Below are positions 1-5,978 of a DNA stretch of 5,978 bases, in pieces. The DNA comes from an uncultured Oscillospiraceae bacterium (GTDB taxonomy: Bacteria; Bacillota; Clostridia; Oscillospirales; Oscillospiraceae): NCBI GenBank assembly GCA_910577525.1, contig CAJTLI010000078.1, forward strand, positions 1 to 5,978, read 5' to 3'. Every line of letters starts with the position of its first letter. Position 1 is the first letter of the stretch. The translations under genes were made by a program, and so were the position numbers. A model generated the notes under the pieces. That model worked only from the letters and a program-made list of their open reading frames with translations, was not told the DNA's origin and did not search any database.

Positions 1-49
1 CTCATAGCCTGCTGATACCGAAAACCATTAACTTGAAACTTATTATACG

Positions 50-56
50 AGGAGGA
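50..56 (+). promoter_or_regulatory. Ribosome binding site that fixes the start of the PH-domain gene
   Basis: AGGAGGA lies seven bases upstream of the ATG at 63, which is near-ideal Shine-Dalgarno spacing. The reading frame is open further upstream, with a possible TTG at 33, but that codon has no purine-rich site before it and translation from it would run through this site. The ATG at 63 is therefore the better start. Confidence 0.85.
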
Positions 57-62
57 TTTGAC

Positions 63-491
63 ATGCAATCCATTGAATTTCTGTGGAAGGACCGCAAGCG
101 CCATCTGGGCCTGCCCCTGTCCTTCACCCGGTACAGCCTCAGCGAGGATCGGCTCTTTTATGAGCGGGGCCTGCTCAATTTGAAGGCCGACGAGGTGCTG
201 CTCTACCGGGTTCAGGACCTGGAGCTGACCATGACCTTGGGCCAGCGGATTTTCGGGGTGGGCACGGTGTGCGTCCACTCCTCGGACAAGAGCATTCCCC
301 ATCTGGATCTGAAAAATGTGAAGAACCCCAGAGAGGTCAAGGAGCTGATTCACCGCAGCGTGGAGGAGGCCAAAAACCGCCGCCGGATGCGGGCCACCGA
401 GCTGCTGGGCAGGGAGGACGGACCCAGCTGTCACGAGGAGGACGATCTTGATTTTATCCCGGAAGAGGACGGCGGGGACGATCTGGACTAA
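63..491 (+). CDS. Small cytoplasmic bacterial PH-domain (YdbS/bPH_2-like) protein
   Basis: The product is 142 residues from the ATG at 63. Residues about 22-98 follow the bacterial pleckstrin-homology pattern of the YdbS/YdbT family: YSLSEDRLFYERGLL (24-38), then a strand and VQDLEL (50-55), then GQRIFGVGTVCV (60-71), closing with the amphipathic helix NPREVKELIHRSVEEA (88-103). A basic stretch NRRRMR (105-110) follows, and the C-terminal tail (about 117-142) is strongly acidic. There is no signal peptide or membrane helix, whereas many family members carry transmembrane segments, so this is a soluble, domain-only version. It ends 28 bases before gyrB, in the region where Firmicutes such as Bacillus place the small gene yaaB/remB between recF and gyrB; it does not resemble RemB. 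Bacterial PH domains are mostly uncharacterised. The domain call is fairly secure from the motif pattern, but the biological role is unknown. Confidence 0.75.
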   Translation: MQSIEFLWKDRKRHLGLPLSFTRYSLSEDRLFYERGLLNLKADEVLLYRVQDLELTMTLGQRIFGVGTVCVHSSDKSIPHLDLKNVKNPREVKELIHRSVEEAKNRRRMRATELLGREDGPSCHEEDDLDFIPEEDGGDDLD

Positions 492-519
492 TTGATTTAG
501 AACGTAGCGGAGGAATATC

Positions 520-2478
520 ATGTCAGAAGAACGCAGCGAATTGAAAGAACTGAACACCACCCAGACCGAGCACGAGTACGGCGCGTCAGAGATTCAGGTG
601 CTGGAGGGCCTGGAGGCCGTCCGCAAGCGCCCCGGTATGTATATCGGCTCCACCTCCAGCTCCGGCCTGCACCACCTGGTGTATGAGATCGTGGACAACG
701 CCATTGACGAGGCCCTGGCGGGGTACTGCAACAATATCACTGTGGAGATTTTGAACGGCGACGTGATCCGCGTCACGGACAACGGCCGGGGCGTGCCGGT
801 GGATATCCAGGCCCAGACGGGCCGGCCCGCCCTGGAGGTGGTGTACACCGTCCTCCACGCCGGGGGCAAGTTCGGCGGCGGCGGGTACAAAGTGTCCGGA
901 GGCCTCCACGGCGTGGGCGGCAGCGTGGTCAACGCCCTGAGCGAGTGGATGGAGGTCCGGGTGCACAAAAACGGCCAGATTTACGAGGTGAAGTTCTCCC
1001 GGGGTGCCATGACTCAGGAGATGACCGTCGTCGGAACCACGGACAAGACGGGCACCGAGGTGGTGTTCAAGCCCGACCCCCAGATGTTTGAGGACACGGT
1101 GTACGACTACGAGACCCTTCACCGCCGGATGCGGGAGCAGGCCTTTTTGAACGCCGGGGTCAAAATCCTCATGGCGGACTGCCGCCCCGGCCAGGAGAGG
1201 TCGGAGTCCATGCACTACGAGGGGGGCATTCGGGAGTTTGTCGCCTTCATCAACAAGAACAAGAGCCCCCTTCACGAGCAGATCATCTATATGGCGGGGG
1301 CCAGGGACGACTCCATGGCGGAGATCGCCATGCAGTACTGCGAGGACAGCTATAACGAGATCATCGTGTCCTTTGCCAACAACGTCCACACCCCCGAGGG
1401 CGGGATGCACGAGGAGGGCCTGAAGCGGGCCCTCACCAACGTGCTCAACGCCTACGGCAAAAAGATGAAGCTTTTGAAGGACGAGGAAAAGGTGTCCGGC
1501 GACGACTGCCGGGAGGGCCTGACCTGCGTCATCTCCGTGAAGCTCACCGAGGCCCAGTTCGAGGGTCAGACCAAGGCCAAGCTGGGCAACAGCGAGATGC
1601 GCACCCTGGTGAACAACGTGGTGTCCGACAAGCTGGAGCAGTTTTTGGAGGAGAACCCGGCGGTGGGCAGGGCCATTCTGGAAAAGGCCCTCATGGCCAG
1701 CCGGGCCAGGGAGGCCGCCCGGAAAGCCCGTGAGTCGGTGCGCCGCAAGACGGCGCTGGAGTCGGGCCAGATGCCGGACAAGCTCCAGGACTGCAATGAG
1801 CGGGACCCGGCTCTGTGCGAGCTGTATATCGTGGAGGGCGACTCCGCGGCGGGCTCGGCCATCGACGGCCGGGACAGCCGGTTCCAGGCCATTCTGGCCA
1901 TGTGGGGCAAGATGCTCAACGTGGAAAAGGCCCGGGCAGACAAGATCTACGGCAACGACAAGCTTTATCCTCTGGTGCTGGGCCTGGGCGCGGGCATCGG
2001 CGAGGAGTTCAACATCGACAAGCTGCGCTACCACAAGATCATCATCATGTCCGATGCCGACGTGGACGGCGCCCATATCCGCACCCTGCTGCTGACCTTC
2101 TTCTTCCGGTATATGCGGCCCCTCATTGAGCGGGGCTACGTCTATTCCGCCGTGCCGCCGCTGTACAAGCTCACCCGGGGCAAGACCACCCGTGTGGCCT
2201 ATGACGACATCCAGCGGGAGAAGATTGCCGAGGAGATGCGGGGCGGAAACCCCAACGTCAAGATCGACATCAGCCGGTTTAAGGGCCTGGGCGAGATGGA
2301 CGCCCATGAGCTGTGGGACACCACCATGAACCCGGAGACCCGCACCCTGCGGCGCATTACCCTGGCGGACGCGGTGGCGGCGGACAACATCTTCACCGTC
2401 CTCATGGGGGAGAAGGTGGAGCCCCGGAAGGAATGGATCGAGGAGAACGCCAAGTACGCCCTCAACTTGGATTATTAA
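520..2478 (+). CDS. gyrB: DNA gyrase subunit B
   Basis: This is the ATPase and Toprim subunit of DNA gyrase, which powers ATP-dependent negative supercoiling as an A2B2 complex with GyrA. It is 652 residues, typical of the short Firmicute form. The GHKL ATPase has catalytic E56 and N60 in EIVDNAIDEA, DNGRG at 87-91, and the glycine-rich lid GGKFGGGGYKVSGGLHGVGG at 115-134. The transducer domain carries the QTK loop (Q350-T351-K352) that senses ATP. The Toprim domain has E439-G440-D441 and the metal-binding D512-A-D514-V-D516. The C-terminal RFKGLGEM (586-593) is intact. GGAGG at 509-513 lies six bases before the ATG, and gyrA starts 12 bases downstream. Unusual features are EGDSAAGSA, where EGDSAGGSA is commonest, and AMWGK at 460-464, where most GyrB have PL(K/R)GK; the Trp is at the E. 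coli K447 position. ParE is the alternative, but the adjacent gene is a gyrase-type GyrA. Confidence 0.97.
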   Translation: MSEERSELKELNTTQTEHEYGASEIQVLEGLEAVRKRPGMYIGSTSSSGLHHLVYEIVDNAIDEALAGYCNNITVEILNGDVIRVTDNGRGVPVDIQAQTGRPALEVVYTVLHAGGKFGGGGYKVSGGLHGVGGSVVNALSEWMEVRVHKNGQIYEVKFSRGAMTQEMTVVGTTDKTGTEVVFKPDPQMFEDTVYDYETLHRRMREQAFLNAGVKILMADCRPGQERSESMHYEGGIREFVAFINKNKSPLHEQIIYMAGARDDSMAEIAMQYCEDSYNEIIVSFANNVHTPEGGMHEEGLKRALTNVLNAYGKKMKLLKDEEKVSGDDCREGLTCVISVKLTEAQFEGQTKAKLGNSEMRTLVNNVVSDKLEQFLEENPAVGRAILEKALMASRAREAARKARESVRRKTALESGQMPDKLQDCNERDPALCELYIVEGDSAAGSAIDGRDSRFQAILAMWGKMLNVEKARADKIYGNDKLYPLVLGLGAGIGEEFNIDKLRYHKIIIMSDADVDGAHIRTLLLTFFFRYMRPLIERGYVYSAVPPLYKLTRGKTTRVAYDDIQREKIAEEMRGGNPNVKIDISRFKGLGEMDAHELWDTTMNPETRTLRRITLADAVAADNIFTVLMGEKVEPRKEWIEENAKYALNLDY

Positions 2479-2490
2479 GCGGAGGAACAT

Positions 2491-5040
<2,550 letters not shown>

Positions 5041-5046
5041 CCGGCC

Positions 5047-5463
5047 ATGGGCATGGACTGGAAACGGCTTTTGTGCCCCCCTTGGAGGGAGCGGGAGGGG
5101 AATAAATTCTTCATTTGCCTCGTTCCGGTTGGGGTCGGCTTCATGGTCATGGCCATGGGCGGCGTCTACTTTGAGGGGTTCCCGGCCCGGCTGGGCGGCT
5201 TTCTGGCCGGGGCGGGCATGGCGGCGGGCGCGGCGGCTACGCTGGCCCTGGCCTACGGCGAATGGCCGGAGGAGAATTGCTTCGCGCTGAAGCTGGCCGC
5301 CCGCATTGGTTTCCTGCCCCTGGCCCCCTGTTTTGTGTTCATGGAGCTTCCCTTCCTGCTGGAATGCGTGGGCGGATGGGGCTGCGCGGCTCTATCCACC
5401 CTCACCGTGATTCCGTTTGGTCTGTCCCTGATTCGGCTTATCTGGAAGAAAAGGAACGCTTAA
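5047..5463 (+). CDS. Unrecognised small membrane protein, four predicted helices
   Basis: I do not recognise a family for this 138-residue product. A charged N-terminus (KR at 6-7, RERE around 14-17, K20) is followed by four hydrophobic stretches at about 21-42, 48-70, 85-105 and 109-132, and then a basic end KKR (134-136). Basic residues at both ends predict that both termini are cytoplasmic, with short loops. The second helix is rich in Gly and Ala (GGFLAGAGMAAGAAATLALA). Cys residues at 10, 78, 95, 107 and 113 show no CxxC arrangement. There is no cleavable signal peptide. The gene begins six bases after gyrA, with its ribosome binding site inside gyrA, and ends right at rnhA, so it appears to be a genuine operon member. 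Codon usage matches its neighbours. It could be a lineage-specific inner-membrane protein; no enzymatic motif is visible. Confidence 0.8.
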   Translation: MGMDWKRLLCPPWREREGNKFFICLVPVGVGFMVMAMGGVYFEGFPARLGGFLAGAGMAAGAAATLALAYGEWPEENCFALKLAARIGFLPLAPCFVFMELPFLLECVGGWGCAALSTLTVIPFGLSLIRLIWKKRNA

Positions 5464-5466
5464 TTG

Positions 5467-5904
5467 ATGAAAACAGTAACCTTGTACACCGACGGCGCCT
5501 GTTCCGGCAACCCCGGTCCCGGGGGCTGGGGGGCTGTCCTGCTGTTCGGCGGGCACGAGAAGGAGCTCAGCGGCGGGGAGCGGCAGACCACCAACAACCG
5601 TATGGAGCTCACCGCCGTCATTCGAGGGCTGGAGGCCCTGAAGGAGCCCTGCGTGGTGGAGCTCTATTCCGACTCCAAATACGTCATCGACGCCCTCCAA
5701 AAGGGCTGGGCCCGGGGCTGGAAGGCCCGGGGCTGGGTGAAGTCCGACAAAAAACCCGCCCTCAACCCGGACCTGTGGGAGCGCCTGCTGGAGCTGTGCG
5801 AGATCCATACCGTCAACCTCCACTGGGTGAAGGGACACGCCGACAACCCCTATAACAACCGCTGCGATCAGATGGCCGTCTCTCAGTGGCAGAAATTGAA
5901 ATAA
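5467..5904 (+). CDS. rnhA: Ribonuclease HI
   Basis: This enzyme cleaves the RNA strand of RNA-DNA hybrids, removing R-loops and primer RNA in the cytoplasm. From the ATG it is 145 residues, slightly shorter than E. coli RNase HI (155). The four catalytic acids are all present: D9 (LYTDGACSGNPGPGGWG), E47 (NNRMELTAV), D69 (ELYSDSKYVIDAL) and D134 (NRCDQMA). The flexible-loop histidine is H124 (WVKGHADN). The basic handle region characteristic of E. coli-type RNase HI is present at 81-97 (WARGWKARGWVKSDKKP). A TTG at 5464 is an alternative start one codon upstream and lies closer to the AAGGA at 5451-5455; the two choices differ by a single residue. The gene follows the membrane-protein stop codon by three bases. 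No intact terminator follows it. Confidence 0.96.
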   Translation: MKTVTLYTDGACSGNPGPGGWGAVLLFGGHEKELSGGERQTTNNRMELTAVIRGLEALKEPCVVELYSDSKYVIDALQKGWARGWKARGWVKSDKKPALNPDLWERLLELCEIHTVNLHWVKGHADNPYNNRCDQMAVSQWQKLK

Positions 5905-5917
5905 AAAACGCGCCGGG
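5903..5917 (+). terminator. Possible 5' half of a bidirectional terminator
   Basis: Six A residues, beginning in the rnhA stop codon, are followed by CGCGCCGGG. This A-run plus GC-rich arm is what the left half of a bidirectional intrinsic terminator looks like, but the matching arm (CCCGGCGCG followed by T residues) is absent before the mobile-element end at 5924. The half may have been separated from its partner by the insertion. This is an inference; it could also be ordinary intergenic sequence. Confidence 0.3.
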
Positions 5918-5930
5918 TCACTCTGAACTG

Positions 5931-5976
5931 CACCCCATTTGTTAGACAGTATGGTATACTACTAACAAGTGGGGTG
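5931..5976 (+). repeat. Near-perfect long hairpin / inverted repeat
   Basis: Left arm CACCCCATTTGTTAG (5931-5945) pairs with right arm CTAACAAGTGGGGTG (5962-5976) over 15 positions. There is only one non-Watson-Crick pair, a T-G wobble between 5938 and 5969. After a small internal loop (5946-5947 and 5961) the stem continues with AGTAT (5948-5952) pairing with ATACT (5956-5960), closed by a three-base loop. No T-run follows, so it is not a normal intrinsic terminator. In RNA it would bury the GTGGGGTG sequence that resembles a ribosome binding site. Confidence 0.9.
5952..5960 (+). promoter_or_regulatory. Extended -10 promoter element in the IS end
   Basis: TGGTATACT combines the TGn extension with a good -10 hexamer, TATACT (5955-5960). 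No convincing -35 box lies 16-18 bases upstream; TTGTTA at 5939-5944 is only 10 bases away. The extended -10 could function without a -35. Transcription would begin near 5967, just ahead of the ribosome-binding-site-like sequence, and run rightward into the expected transposase gene. Confidence 0.5.
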
Positions 5977-5978
5977 AT
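5967..5978 (+). promoter_or_regulatory. Ribosome-binding-site-like sequence for a gene beyond the window
   Basis: AAGTGGGGTGAT matches the canonical anti-16S sequence AAGGAGGTGAT closely, apart from the GGA/GTGG region. It sits in the right arm of the hairpin. A start codon would be expected within about ten bases beyond the window end, probably that of the first transposase frame. Confidence 0.45.

Larger units (their letters stand above)
5924..5978 (+). mobile_element. Left end of an IS3-family (IS150-like) insertion sequence, truncated by the window edge
   Basis: The sequence starts TGAACTGCACCCC and continues ATTTGTTAGACA (to 5948). This resembles the terminal inverted repeat of IS150-group IS3 elements, which from memory begin TGTACTGCACCC and continue TTTTGTTGGAC, so about 20 of 25 positions agree. 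IS3 elements start with TG. Inside this end lie an extended -10 promoter, a hairpin and a ribosome-binding-site-like sequence pointing rightward, as expected just ahead of the first transposase frame. Base composition shifts from GC-rich to AT-richer here. The transposase, the right end and the target duplication lie outside the window, so the call rests on the end sequence and its organisation only. A MITE or another repeat with the same end is the main alternative. Confidence 0.65.

Noticed and set aside
33..46. Promoter with TTGAAA and TATTAT ahead of the first gene
   Set aside because: The two boxes are only two bases apart, and a start site would fall in the ribosome binding site. The promoter probably lies upstream of the window.
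33..62. TTG start for the PH-domain gene, adding ten residues
   Set aside because: There is no ribosome binding site before 33, whereas AGGAGG sits at ideal distance from the ATG at 63. The extra residues would be encoded by the leader and the Shine-Dalgarno sequence itself.
5262..5855. Alternative + strand frame overlapping the membrane protein and rnhA
   Set aside because: It runs out of frame across two better-supported genes, has no ribosome binding site or domain, and has an Arg/Gly/Pro-rich composition typical of a shadow frame.
5931..5976. Reading the long hairpin as the intrinsic terminator of rnhA
   Set aside because: The stem is strong but no T-run follows the right arm in the window, the base of the stem runs straight into a ribosome-binding-site-like sequence, and the left arm is part of an IS-like terminal repeat.

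Overview
The window is a compact, GC-rich chromosomal stretch with every gene on the + strand. It carries a housekeeping DNA-topology operon: a small bacterial PH-domain protein (63-491), gyrB (520-2478), gyrA (2491-5040), an unrecognised four-helix membrane protein (5047-5463) and rnhA, encoding RNase HI (5467-5904). Gaps between genes are 28, 12, 6 and 3 bases. Each start has a Shine-Dalgarno sequence, mostly GGAGG, and I see no terminator between genes, so co-transcription is likely. The first 62 bases hold no recognisable gene. They are probably the tail of a preceding intergenic region or gene and end in the ribosome binding site of the first gene.

The organism is most likely a high-GC member of the Clostridia (Firmicutes), perhaps a gut Oscillospiraceae-type bacterium. 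The reasons are the strong GGAGG sites, the third-position G/C bias, clostridial-looking GyrA and GyrB sequences (for example WGKMLNVEKAR in the GyrB Toprim domain and GDPPAANRYTEARM around the GyrA catalytic tyrosine), and a gene just before gyrBA in the slot that Firmicutes use next to recF. This placement is an inference from memory of families; no search was run.

The genes fit together. GyrA and GyrB form the A2B2 gyrase that introduces negative supercoils. RNase HI removes the RNA of R-loops, which negative supercoiling promotes. The PH-domain and membrane proteins have no assignable function.

The most interesting part is the last 75 bases. Directly after rnhA comes an A-run plus a GC-rich arm that looks like half of a terminator. 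From about 5924 the sequence looks like the left end of an IS3-family (IS150-type) insertion sequence running off the window. It has an extended -10 promoter and a near-perfect hairpin (5931-5976). The right arm of that hairpin contains a ribosome-binding-site-like sequence, and its left arm lies upstream of the internal promoter. This would let the element silence transposase translation on read-through transcripts from the gyrase operon. The rest of the window is ordinary housekeeping sequence, apart from residue choices at drug-contact sites of both gyrase subunits and a degenerate GyrA box.
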